A DNA stretch of 9,675 bases from Helicobacteraceae bacterium (GCA_027083665.1 JALWNV010000282.1:1-9675), one strand, 5' to 3'; shown: positions 1-7,621, numbered from the stretch's first letter. Numbers and translations: made by a program. Notes: generated by a model from the letters alone, not told the origin.

Positions 1-1835
1 CCCGGAGCGTTGTAGCCGATGACGTATTCGCCCGGCTCCTCGTCGAGATCGCAGATCAGTCCGACTCCGAGCGTGTTGGTCAGCGGCGGAATCATCACCA
101 GCTCGAACGGGCTGTGTTTTTCGACAAGCGCAAGCAGACGCGCAATATTTTTCGCATTCGGATGCGTGTAGAGATCCGGTCCGGCGATCAGGGCGAAGCG
201 GTCTTTTTTCTTCATGTTCTTTTCCATGAAGGCGTTGAACTTCTCGGCATCAATATCGAGCAGCTCCAGCAAGCGGTTGTCGTCGACCTCGACCTCTTTG
301 GAGACCTTTTTGGGTACCATCTTGGTCTTTTCTTCTTCGACTTCCTCCTCTTCACCCGTCTCTTCGTTCACCTTCTTCACGATCACTTTCTCGACAACTT
401 TCTCTTTGACCGTCTCTTCGACCGTGATCGTCTTCGTCGAATGAAACGAGGCCAGATAGTCGACGGTCTCTTTGGGCATCGTCTCTTTGTCACCGAAGAG
501 GTCAAGCATCAGGTACAAAACGGCTTCTTCGCGCAGCGGCGCATGATAAGCGGGAAAAACGCCTTTCCCGATTCCTTCGATGACCGGGTCTTTCAGCGGA
601 TGGAAATACAGTCCCGCCCCCTTGTTCATCTTGATAGCGTTGTTGAACGCGTAACGGGCGTTCGGATTGTCCGATTTGAGCGCGGTCCCGACCGAGACGA
701 CAAAATTCGCGTCATGCGTCGCTTTGAGATCACTTCCGTAAAGCTGGTGCCCGCTGATCTGGCCGTAGTCGTTGAGAAACCGGCGGAAGATACGGGCATC
801 ATCGTTGATCAGGCGGTAGCCTTTTTGCTCTTTGAGCTTCTGCAGGATCAGGGCCTCTTCGTTCGTGATCGTGCTGGTGAAACGGATCGTGTCGGCTTTT
901 CCGAACGCCTCGAGCGCCGCAGCGAACGCCGCTTCGTCTTTTTCGACATCGCGGTTCTCGAAATCGTAGCCGTAGCGTCCCGCACCGCACAGCGAAACAT
1001 AGTTCCACTCGTTGCTGGTACGGTAGATCTTCTCTTCGGGGTTTTCGACGGAGGTGTGCTTGACCTCGTAGTTGAGCGCACACCCGGCCGAGCAGTGCGA
1101 GCAGGTCGCGGGAATCTTCCGCTGTTCCCAGGCATTGCTGGTATAGACGAAATCCGTATCGACAAGCGCTCCGACGGGACAGACCGCGGCACATTCGCCG
1201 CAGCGTGTACAGTCGAGCATCTCTTCACCGCTGGTAAGCCCGATCACGGATTTGTTGAGCTTGTTCCACATCGCGTAGGCGTCTTTCGGCATACTCTCTT
1301 TGAACGCCGGGTCAATCGCTCCGCTGCCGCGCGGAACCGTCTTGAGCGAGTTGTCTCCGATCATATCCTTGCACACGGTAACGCAGCGCTCACAGACGAT
1401 ACACAGCCCCGCGTCGTAGTGCAGATGTCCCCAGTCGCGGATCGGACGTTCGACATCGGCAATGGCGTAATGCTGCGAATCGACTCCCATCTCGAGTGTA
1501 TAGTTTTGAAGCTCGCACTCACCCGACTGGTCACACACGCCGCATTGCAGCGGATGGTTGACATCGTAAACTTCCATAATCGAACGGCGTTCCGTCTCGA
1601 TATTTTCCGTCGATGTTGTGATGTTCATCCCGTCTTTGGCCTTGGCATTACAGGCATAGACCTGTTTGCCGTCAGCTTCGACCAGACAGATACGGCAGGC
1701 CAGGGTCGGACTGCAGCGTGTCAGATAACAGATGGCGGGAATGAATATCCCGTTCGCACGCGCAGCGTTGAGTATGAACTCGCCTTCTTCACACGTGATC
1801 TGCCGACCGTCAATCGTTATAGTTACTTTACTCAT
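1..1835 (-). CDS. nuoG: Second NuoG-like complex I subunit (NuoG2), 3' end cut off by window edge
   Basis: This is an iron-sulfur electron-transfer subunit of the peripheral arm of complex I and a paralogue of the gene just upstream; 611 codons are visible and the frame is still open at base 1. I translated it from the minus strand. An N-terminal 2Fe-2S ferredoxin domain has C36, C47, C50 and C62. An N5-type motif has H94, C98, C101 and C107. Two complete ferredoxin motifs follow, C145/C148/C151/C155 and C209/C212/C215/C219, then an N7-type set C245/C248/C252/C283. The rest resembles the cofactor-free molybdopterin-type domain of NuoG, ending at the edge in GYNAPG, which NuoG1 also has. Residues about 472-519 form a Lys/Glu-rich low-complexity insert that NuoG1 lacks. 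I chose the ATG at 1835, which gives an MSKV start like the MSKT of NuoG1; an in-frame ATG at 1838 is equally possible. It overlaps the end of nuoG1 by 8 bases behind a weak AGCGAG ribosome site, suggesting coupling. The family call is firm; its specific role in the complex is unknown. Confidence 0.9.
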   Translation of the reverse strand, partial: MSKVTITIDGRQITCEEGEFILNAARANGIFIPAICYLTRCSPTLACRICLVEADGKQVYACNAKAKDGMNITTSTENIETERRSIMEVYDVNHPLQCGVCDQSGECELQNYTLEMGVDSQHYAIADVERPIRDWGHLHYDAGLCIVCERCVTVCKDMIGDNSLKTVPRGSGAIDPAFKESMPKDAYAMWNKLNKSVIGLTSGEEMLDCTRCGECAAVCPVGALVDTDFVYTSNAWEQRKIPATCSHCSAGCALNYEVKHTSVENPEEKIYRTSNEWNYVSLCGAGRYGYDFENRDVEKDEAAFAAALEAFGKADTIRFTSTITNEEALILQKLKEQKGYRLINDDARIFRRFLNDYGQISGHQLYGSDLKATHDANFVVSVGTALKSDNPNARYAFNNAIKMNKGAGLYFHPLKDPVIEGIGKGVFPAYHAPLREEAVLYLMLDLFGDKETMPKETVDYLASFHSTKTITVEETVKEKVVEKVIVKKVNEETGEEEEVEEEKTKMVPKKVSKEVEVDDNRLLELLDIDAEKFNAFMEKNMKKKDRFALIAGPDLYTHPNAKNIARLLALVEKHSPFELVMIPPLTNTLGVGLICDLDEEPGEYVIGYNAP

Positions 1836-4092
1836 CATTACTCGCTTTCATGATTTTGACTTTTTCAAACCGGTAAGCGGCGTTCGCGGCGGAAAATCCG
1901 CCGTCGAACGTCGGCTCGAGGGCTATCGTTCCTTTCAGTGTGGTATCGAGTTTGAACTCGCGCGTATATTCACCGCCCGCGCGCACGATCGTCACACGGT
2001 CGCCGTCGGCGATACGTGCCGCCGTCGCGAACTGTTCCGAACCCGTCAGTGCGCCTGCGGCATCGGAAAGCTGTGAGGTCCGAGCCGTGAAAGCGTTGAA
2101 TTGCAGTACAGGGTCGCATCGATAGACGACCGTCCCGTTGAATTCCGGAAGTTCATCCACCTCGTCCGGCTGCGATGTCACTTTCGCTTTCGGCAGGGCC
2201 AGCCTGTATCCGCGGCGGTCTTCGCCCAGCGGCGAATGGAAATTTTCCAGATCATCGAAGGCGATCCCCCTGAACCCGGCATCTTCCGGCAATTCAGCCG
2301 TAAAATCGATCGTGTGCGTTTTTCCGACACCCAGCGCGTTCGCCAGATCATTGAGTTCATAGCCGTCAAAACCGACAGCCGCGTTGAGCGGAAGCAGGTG
2401 ACGGTTGAGACTGACGACCGTCCCCTCCTGCTGATTCAATGCCGGTGTAACCAGATCGGCCGTTTCGTCCGCTCCGATAACAAAATCACCCGGGGCATTG
2501 TAGCCTACGGCACTCCCGCCTTCGTCGATATCGAGATCGCAGATGGCCGCCGCCCCGACGGTATTGACTTCCCGCGCCGCAACAAGGACCTTGAAATCGC
2601 CGTATCGTGCGATGAGCGCCGCGATCTTCGCGATATTTTCGGCACGGGGATGGCCCATCAAGTCGCTTCCGAGCACAAGCGTATTGTTTTTGCTGCGCTG
2701 CAGACTGCGGCGCAGCGTCTCCAGCTCCTCTTCGCCGACATTGCTTTCCGCACTGAGATAACCCTCGTCGAGCGAGTCAAGAAACGCCTGCGCTTTTTTG
2801 GTCAGTTCCGCCTGCTCCAGCAGCGTTTTCGCCAGCAGCGCCAATACGCCCTCTTCGGTTCCCACTTCGTACTTGACGAACTGCGTCACCACATTTTGCA
2901 GCAGCGTATCTTCCATCGGATGCATGTAGGCGATCTTCGATCCGTGATGGCGGGCCGCCGTCGTCATGGCATAACGCACCCCGGGATTGTCCGTCGCGAT
3001 TCTGCTTCCGACGACGATGATTCCGGTACTCTCCTTGAGCGAATCCGTCGTGGCAAAGACCTTTTCGGAGGGCTCGACGGAGCGGAACGCGTCCATGAAC
3101 ACCTTGTAACGGCGGGCATCCTCGTTATACAGGCGAATCCCCCGCGTTTCCTTGAGCCGCTGCAGCATCAGTGCCTCTTCATTGGTGATGATCGACGGGA
3201 AACGTACCGCATCGGCTTTTTCGAGTGCCGATACGGCCGCCTCGAACGCCGCAGGATCCTTTGACGCTCGTACATCGTAGTCGAATCCGAAACGTCCCGC
3301 GCCGCACAGCGTCGTAAATTCGAAATTGTTCGTCACACGGAAAATCCGCTCTTCGCCGGGACGTCCCGCGCCGTAGGTTTTGACCTCGTATTCGAGCGCA
3401 CAGCCGGCGGAGCAGTGTGCGCACGTCGACGGAATGCGCGTCAGTTCCCAGGCGTTGGCCGTATACTGGAAATCCGAACTGATCAGCGCCCCGACCGGAC
3501 AGACCGCGATACACTCCCCGCAGAACGTACAGTCGAGGGTATCGCTGTTTTTGGGAACCACCGTCGACTTGTAGCCGCCGAACAACAGCTCGATGGCGTC
3601 ATCGCCGATCACTTCGTTACAGACGTGCGTACACTTCTCGCACATAATGCACAGGCTCGGGTCGTAATTGATCAGCCCCCAGTGATTGTTGTGTCGAGGC
3701 TGGTCTTTGGCCGTGAAGTGCTGCGCGTCGACACCGAATTCCATGGTCTTGTTCTGCAAGTCGCAGGCCCCGGACTTGTCACACACCCCGCACTCGAGCG
3801 GATGGTTGACGTCGTACAGACGCATGATATTCGTCCGTTCTTCATGCAGCCTGGCGTTATCGCTCGTCACCGCCAGGCCTTCCGTCGGCGGAGTCTGGCA
3901 GCTAAGCACCATCCCTTCCACCCCTTCGCATTCAACGACACAAAGGCGGCACGATGCGGCGGGATTGGTCTTTTCGAGGTAGCACATCGTCGGGATATAG
4001 ATTCCCTCGCGGCGGGCGACGTTCAGGATCGTTTCCCCCTCCGCCGCGCTGACCGGGCGGCCGTCGATCGTAAAGTTTATCGTCTTGCTCAT
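1828..4092 (-). CDS. nuoG: NADH-quinone oxidoreductase subunit G (NuoG1)
   Basis: This 754-residue protein is the large iron-sulfur subunit of the complex I peripheral arm, passing electrons from the input flavoprotein toward NuoI and NuoB. Cluster ligands can be read directly. The 2Fe-2S (N1b) set is C37, C48, C51, C65. The N5 set is H97, C101, C104, C110. Two ferredoxin-type sets are C148/C151/C154/C158 and C188/C191/C194/C198. The N7-type set is C224/C227/C231/C263. Textbook bacterial NuoG has only a partial version of the ferredoxin pair, so two full 4-Cys motifs resemble the NuoG-like regions of NAD-linked hydrogenases and formate dehydrogenases. Residues ~290-640 match the degenerate molybdopterin-oxidoreductase fold; residues ~655-750 look like its C-terminal beta domain. 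The length is within the family range. The ATG at 4092 is set by a strong GGAGG site 5 bases upstream. It lies 10 bases after the flavoprotein gene and overlaps nuoG2 by 8 bases at its end. Confidence 0.95.
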   Translation of the reverse strand: MSKTINFTIDGRPVSAAEGETILNVARREGIYIPTMCYLEKTNPAASCRLCVVECEGVEGMVLSCQTPPTEGLAVTSDNARLHEERTNIMRLYDVNHPLECGVCDKSGACDLQNKTMEFGVDAQHFTAKDQPRHNNHWGLINYDPSLCIMCEKCTHVCNEVIGDDAIELLFGGYKSTVVPKNSDTLDCTFCGECIAVCPVGALISSDFQYTANAWELTRIPSTCAHCSAGCALEYEVKTYGAGRPGEERIFRVTNNFEFTTLCGAGRFGFDYDVRASKDPAAFEAAVSALEKADAVRFPSIITNEEALMLQRLKETRGIRLYNEDARRYKVFMDAFRSVEPSEKVFATTDSLKESTGIIVVGSRIATDNPGVRYAMTTAARHHGSKIAYMHPMEDTLLQNVVTQFVKYEVGTEEGVLALLAKTLLEQAELTKKAQAFLDSLDEGYLSAESNVGEEELETLRRSLQRSKNNTLVLGSDLMGHPRAENIAKIAALIARYGDFKVLVAAREVNTVGAAAICDLDIDEGGSAVGYNAPGDFVIGADETADLVTPALNQQEGTVVSLNRHLLPLNAAVGFDGYELNDLANALGVGKTHTIDFTAELPEDAGFRGIAFDDLENFHSPLGEDRRGYRLALPKAKVTSQPDEVDELPEFNGTVVYRCDPVLQFNAFTARTSQLSDAAGALTGSEQFATAARIADGDRVTIVRAGGEYTREFKLDTTLKGTIALEPTFDGGFSAANAAYRFEKVKIMKASNDE

Positions 4093-4097
4093 CCCCG

Positions 4098-4102
4098 CCT
4101 CC
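4098..4102 (-). promoter_or_regulatory. Ribosome binding site of nuoG1
   Basis: On the minus strand GGAGG sits 5 bases before the nuoG1 ATG and directly abuts the TGA stop (4105-4103) of the upstream flavoprotein gene. This near-perfect Shine-Dalgarno fixes the nuoG1 start and would let terminating ribosomes reinitiate. Confidence 0.8.
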
Positions 4103-6136
4103 TCAGTTCGCGACCATCGCGATGTAGTAGCAGCGCATGCACCGCTCCGCCTCGCTGATCGCCTGTTCCTGCGTCAGGCCGAAATTGACCTCGACGTTGC
4201 TGCTTTTGCGAATGTCGACATCAACGACTTCGCTGCGCTGCCGCGGCAGCCCGGGAAGCCAGCCTGTCACTTTTTCGTTCTTGTCGTAGACCCGCATCTT
4301 GCGCAGCTGATCTTCCATAATCTCCTCGTCGGTAAGCGATATCTCGCCCGTTTGCACATAGCGGGAGATCACCGAAGATGCCCGCTTCGCCTGGCCGACG
4401 GCATTGACGATCGTCATGGGGCCGTATTCGCAATCTCCCGATGCGAAAATCCCTTTGCGCGAGGTCATATAGTCGCGGCCGTTGGTCTTAATGGTCGCCC
4501 ACGAGGTCATTTCGATCTCCCACTCTTCAGGCAGCAGATCCAAATCCGCGCTTTGCGAAACGGCGGGGATCAGATAGTCGCACTCGATCTCGAAAGATGC
4601 CCCCTCGATCTTCTTGAGCTGCGGACGCCCGCCGTCGGGATCGGGAACGAGTTCGAATCGGTCAACGACGAGTTTTTTGAGTACGTCGTCTTCATCGACC
4701 ATCTTCTGCACCGCGGAGTGGAAGATGAACTCCACCCCCTCTTCGACCGCTTCATGGTACTCTTCGTATGTGGTGTTGCGGATAATCGTCTTCTCGTCAC
4801 GACGGTAGAGCATAATGACCTTCTTCGCCCCGGCACGTACCGAACAGCGCACGACGTCCATCGAGGTGAAACCGCCCCCGACGCACACGACCGTTTTTCC
4901 GGTCAGGTCGACGTAGTCGTTGTCGATCATATACTCCTCTTTTTCCGCTTCGCTCAGGGTATATCCGAATTTGACGTAAAGGTTGACTTTGTCGAGGAAG
5001 TCGATCGCTCCCCAGTAACCCTTGATTTCAGGCCGTTCGTTTTCGCAGCGCACCTTTTTGGAGATCCGGGTTCCCGTCGCGACCATCACGGCATCGTACT
5101 CTTTCTCGAACTGCCGCATCATCTCCGCCGTTACACGGGTGTTCGTGATGAAATTGACCCCGAGATCCTTCACCGCCTCGATATCCTTTTCGTATTTCGC
5201 CCACGGCATACGGTACTCGGGAACCCCGACGGTCACTTCGCCGCCGAGCACCGGCAGCTCTTCGTAGACATCGCAGTGCACCCCTTCGAGGGCGAGATAA
5301 TACGCCGTCGTCAGACCTGCCGGGCCGGCGCCTATCACGGCGACTTTCTTGCCCGTATCGGGTTTCTTTTCCGCCGGATGGAAAAACCCGAAGCCGTGAT
5401 CGGTTTCGTAGTCCGCACCCAGACGCTTGAGCTCCATAATCGAAATTGGCTCGTCGAGATTCGTCCGGCGGCATTCGTCTTCGCACGGATGCGGACAGAC
5501 ACGGCCGCAGGTATGCGCCAGCGGCATCGTCTGGCGTGTCGCGATGAGCGAGTCGTCAAACCGCAGGTCGCGCACCCCTTCGATATAGGCCGGAATGTCG
5601 ACGTGCGCCGGACAGGCGTCCGTACACGGCGCGGTGATCTTCGCGACGTAGCCGACTTCTTCATGGTAGTGTTTCGACGGCTTCTGTTTTTCGATGCATT
5701 CGAGAAAATCCGACTCGAAATGGGTCATGAGATCAAGCAGCGGGTTGGGAACGGTCTTTCCGATCTCGCATTTGGAGGTCAGCTGCATGTTGCGTGCCAC
5801 CTCTTTGAGATGGTCCATATCGCTGCGGCTCCCTTCGCCGCGCGCGATCTTGTCGAGCAGATCGTACAGGATCCGTCCGCCCCAGCGTCCGGGGGCACAG
5901 CGCCCGCACGCCTCGGAGTAGACCTGATACTGCGCGGCGTACTCGGTCGCCAGCCGCACAACGTCGACATCTTCGTCGTACAGCGCCACGCCGTCCCAGC
6001 CGATAAAGGCTTTGGCTTCGCGGTGCTCGTTGTACTGCATCGGCAGTTTGTACGCCGACTCTTCCCACGCGTCCTCGGGTTTGCCGATGTTGTTGATCTG
6101 CTCCGATTTCCACGTAGAAAAATAGACTTTGCTCAC
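4103..6136 (-). CDS. GltD-like FAD/NAD(P)H oxidoreductase with N3-type domain, in place of NuoF
   Basis: This 677-residue iron-sulfur flavoprotein sits where NuoF would be and is probably the electron-input subunit of this complex I. Residues ~70-150 resemble the C-terminal N3-cluster domain of NuoF (C77, C80, later C123), but the third Cys of the CGxCxPC motif is Gly83. Residues ~165-240 form the GltD/NfnB/dihydropyrimidine-dehydrogenase type Fe-S domain, with C171, C175, C210, C214, C218 and C222. Residues ~264-355 hold the FAD Rossmann motif GAGPAG (269-274). Residues ~414-450 hold a second dinucleotide site, GGGFTSMD (420-427), followed by YRRDE (444-448), as in NADPH-using GltD relatives. 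A second FAD motif, GDCEYGP, lies at ~567-573, and the protein ends with a CMRC pair (C666, C669). The start is GTG, supported by GAGG 7 bases upstream; it begins 3 bases after the mini-NuoE gene. The NuoF FMN/NADH domain is absent. Members are often annotated as glutamate synthase small subunit, but the operon argues against that role. Domain calls are firm; donor and partner are inferred. Confidence 0.88.
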   Translation of the reverse strand: MSKVYFSTWKSEQINNIGKPEDAWEESAYKLPMQYNEHREAKAFIGWDGVALYDEDVDVVRLATEYAAQYQVYSEACGRCAPGRWGGRILYDLLDKIARGEGSRSDMDHLKEVARNMQLTSKCEIGKTVPNPLLDLMTHFESDFLECIEKQKPSKHYHEEVGYVAKITAPCTDACPAHVDIPAYIEGVRDLRFDDSLIATRQTMPLAHTCGRVCPHPCEDECRRTNLDEPISIMELKRLGADYETDHGFGFFHPAEKKPDTGKKVAVIGAGPAGLTTAYYLALEGVHCDVYEELPVLGGEVTVGVPEYRMPWAKYEKDIEAVKDLGVNFITNTRVTAEMMRQFEKEYDAVMVATGTRISKKVRCENERPEIKGYWGAIDFLDKVNLYVKFGYTLSEAEKEEYMIDNDYVDLTGKTVVCVGGGFTSMDVVRCSVRAGAKKVIMLYRRDEKTIIRNTTYEEYHEAVEEGVEFIFHSAVQKMVDEDDVLKKLVVDRFELVPDPDGGRPQLKKIEGASFEIECDYLIPAVSQSADLDLLPEEWEIEMTSWATIKTNGRDYMTSRKGIFASGDCEYGPMTIVNAVGQAKRASSVISRYVQTGEISLTDEEIMEDQLRKMRVYDKNEKVTGWLPGLPRQRSEVVDVDIRKSSNVEVNFGLTQEQAISEAERCMRCYYIAMVAN

Positions 6137-6139
6137 GTC

Positions 6140-6370
6140 TTATCCTCGGTTTTTTCTGACAACGATGGTCCAGTCGACCTCGTTGAACTTCAATGAATTG
6201 AGCAGTTCGTAACCGTGCTCTTTCATCAGATCCGCGCTGCGCTGTACCGGCGTGAAATCACCCACTTCGAACAAGAAGATGATCACTTCGCCCGCAGGCA
6301 CTTTTTCCATAATTTCGACCATGCGATCGTCGAAGTCGTTATGCAGATGTCTCAAGTCGTAACGTTTCAT
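6140..6370 (-). CDS. Small NuoE-position protein of Campylobacterota complex I (76 aa)
   Basis: This 76-residue protein is encoded between nuoD and the flavoprotein gene, where other bacteria carry nuoE. True NuoE is about 160 residues and binds a 2Fe-2S cluster through four cysteines; this protein has no cysteine at all, so it cannot hold such a cluster. Size and position match the small protein found after nuoD in Helicobacter (HP1264) and Campylobacter (Cj1575c), sometimes labelled NuoE-like. The pattern of short beta strands and two helices, with a Gly-Tyr turn near residue 53 and a closing TIVVRK strand, suggests a small alpha/beta sandwich like the TusA/DUF2249 fold, but without the CPxP motif of TusA; that fold is my inference. 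It may be a structural adaptor for the flavoprotein. The ATG at 6370 follows AAGGAG by 6 bases. An out-of-frame ATG at 6375 is too close to that site to be used. Confidence 0.85.
   Translation of the reverse strand: MKRYDLRHLHNDFDDRMVEIMEKVPAGEVIIFLFEVGDFTPVQRSADLMKEHGYELLNSLKFNEVDWTIVVRKNRG
6144..6147 (-). promoter_or_regulatory. Ribosome binding site that supports the GTG start of the flavoprotein gene
   Basis: GAGG on the minus strand lies 7 bases before the GTG at 6136-6134, inside the last codons of the preceding small gene. I see no in-frame ATG nearby with a comparable site, and the resulting N-terminus (MSKVYFSTWKSEQ) reads as normal protein, so the GTG is preferred. Confidence 0.65.
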
Positions 6371-6376
6371 CCATGG

Positions 6377-6382
6377 CTCCTT
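6377..6382 (-). promoter_or_regulatory. Ribosome binding site of the 76-aa gene
   Basis: AAGGAG on the minus strand lies 6 bases before the ATG at 6370 and immediately follows the nuoD TAA stop (6385-6383). It decides between the ATG at 6370 and the out-of-frame ATG at 6375. Confidence 0.75.
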
Positions 6383-7621
6383 TTATCTGTCGACTTCGCC
6401 GAAGACGATATTGGTCGTTCCGATAATGGAAACGACGTCCGGAATGTAATGGCCCGGCAGCAGGTCCGTGAGGATCCCGGTATGCCAGAACGACGGTGCG
6501 CGCACCTTCAGACGGTACGGGTAGGGACCGCCCTCGGAACGGATAAAGTAACCCAGTTCTCCTTTAGGCGACTCCGTCGCCGCATAGACCTCTCCGACCG
6601 GCGGTCGCATTCCCTGCGTCACGAGTACGAAATGCTGCATCAGCGAATAGTTCTGCGTCATAATGTCGAGCTTGGGAGCGGAGATGTACTGCGGCGCATG
6701 GGCCATCAGCTCGGTCTGGTTGTTTTTGACCGTTTCATTGTACATATCGATGGTCTGGTAAAGAATTTTCGCACTTTCGCGCATCTCTGCCATATAAATT
6801 TTGTAGCGCGCGTAGTTGTCGCCGCGGTCCGACCACGGAATATCGAAATCGACTTCGTCGTAGAGCTCGTACGGCTCTTCTTTCCGGATATCCCACTTCA
6901 CGCCCGATGCGCGCAGCATCGGACCGGTACAGCCCCACGAGAGCGCCATTTCGGTCGGAATGACACCGACGTTTTCCATCCGCATCTTCCAGATACGGTT
7001 CTGATCGAGCAGGTCCTCGTAGTCCTTGATATTCTCCGGCAGTTTGTCGAGGAACTTCTTGAGGTCGCCCAGGAAGTTGTCGGGAATATCCAGCGGCACG
7101 CCCCCGATACGGATTGCGGCGTGCGTCAGGCGCGCCCCGCAGTAATCCTCGACGAGGTCCATCAGATACTCGCGCTCGCGAAACGCGTAGAGGAAGACCG
7201 TCATCGCCCCGATGTCGAGCGCGGTCGTCGCCAGCCAGAACAGGTGCGACATCAGGCGGTTGATCTCGAGCAGCATCATACGGATGACTTTCGCACGGCG
7301 CGGCACTTCGAGGCCGATCAGCTTCTCGACCGCAAGGGCGAAACCGTAGTTGTTCGAGCTCGACGCGATATAGTCCATCCGGTCGGTCGTCGGCATGAAC
7401 TCGTTGTAGATCATGTTCTCCGCCATCTTCTCCATCCCGCGGTGCAGATAGCCGACATCCGGATGGGCTTTGACGATCTGCTCCTGCTGCAGGTGCAGCA
7501 TCAGGCGCAGCTGCCCGTGCGCTGACGGGTGCTGCGGTCCGAAGTTGAGCACCAGCTCGTTGTCGTCGCGTTCAAACGTAATGTTTTCAAAAAACGGTCG
7601 TAATCTGTTCGTCTGTTGCAT
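6383..7621 (-). CDS. nuoD: NADH-quinone oxidoreductase subunit D (NuoD, 49 kDa-type)
   Basis: NuoD (412 residues) forms most of the quinone-reduction pocket together with NuoB at the junction of the peripheral and membrane arms. It descends from the NiFe-hydrogenase large subunit but lacks the metal site. The family signatures are intact: HPSAHG at 31-36 (quinone-pocket loop), [12 protein letters not shown] at 57-68, TDRMDY at 79-84, and a C-terminal segment with [10 protein letters not shown] and the ending [12 protein letters not shown]. The length is typical for a stand-alone NuoD. NuoC is a separate gene here, unlike the NuoCD fusion of E. coli. The ATG at 7621 comes 8 bases after the nuoC stop, with a weak AAGG overlapping that stop, so translation probably depends on coupling. 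Nothing looks damaged. Confidence 0.97.
   Translation of the reverse strand: MQQTNRLRPFFENITFERDDNELVLNFGPQHPSAHGQLRLMLHLQQEQIVKAHPDVGYLHRGMEKMAENMIYNEFMPTTDRMDYIASSSNNYGFALAVEKLIGLEVPRRAKVIRMMLLEINRLMSHLFWLATTALDIGAMTVFLYAFREREYLMDLVEDYCGARLTHAAIRIGGVPLDIPDNFLGDLKKFLDKLPENIKDYEDLLDQNRIWKMRMENVGVIPTEMALSWGCTGPMLRASGVKWDIRKEEPYELYDEVDFDIPWSDRGDNYARYKIYMAEMRESAKILYQTIDMYNETVKNNQTELMAHAPQYISAPKLDIMTQNYSLMQHFVLVTQGMRPPVGEVYAATESPKGELGYFIRSEGGPYPYRLKVRAPSFWHTGILTDLLPGHYIPDVVSIIGTTNIVFGEVDR

Noticed and set aside
279..422. Repeat-like DNA in the Lys/Glu-rich stretch considered as a tandem repeat or CRISPR-type element
   Set aside because: The repetition is at the level of amino-acid composition only; there are no regular units or spacers and the reading frame continues through it.
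114..1853. Long plus-strand open frame of about 579 codons
   Set aside because: It is antisense to nuoG2, which has an unbroken set of Fe-S ligand motifs. The plus-strand peptide is full of Phe/Arg/His/Asp runs typical of a reverse-strand shadow in GC-rich DNA.
4103..6136. Annotation of the 677-residue protein as glutamate synthase small subunit
   Set aside because: No large glutamate synthase subunit is nearby, the gene is embedded in a nuo operon, and it has an N3-like NuoF segment that GltD lacks.
4085..6196. Long plus-strand open frame of about 703 codons
   Set aside because: It lies opposite the GltD-like flavoprotein gene and has no recognisable domain, while the minus strand has clear Rossmann and Fe-S motifs and a ribosome site.
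6373..6375. ATG just upstream of the 76-residue gene
   Set aside because: It is out of frame with the protein and only 2 bases from the AAGGAG site, too close for initiation.
6215..7525. Long plus-strand open frame of about 436 codons opposite nuoD
   Set aside because: NuoD is complete and strongly conserved on the minus strand; the plus peptide has shadow composition.
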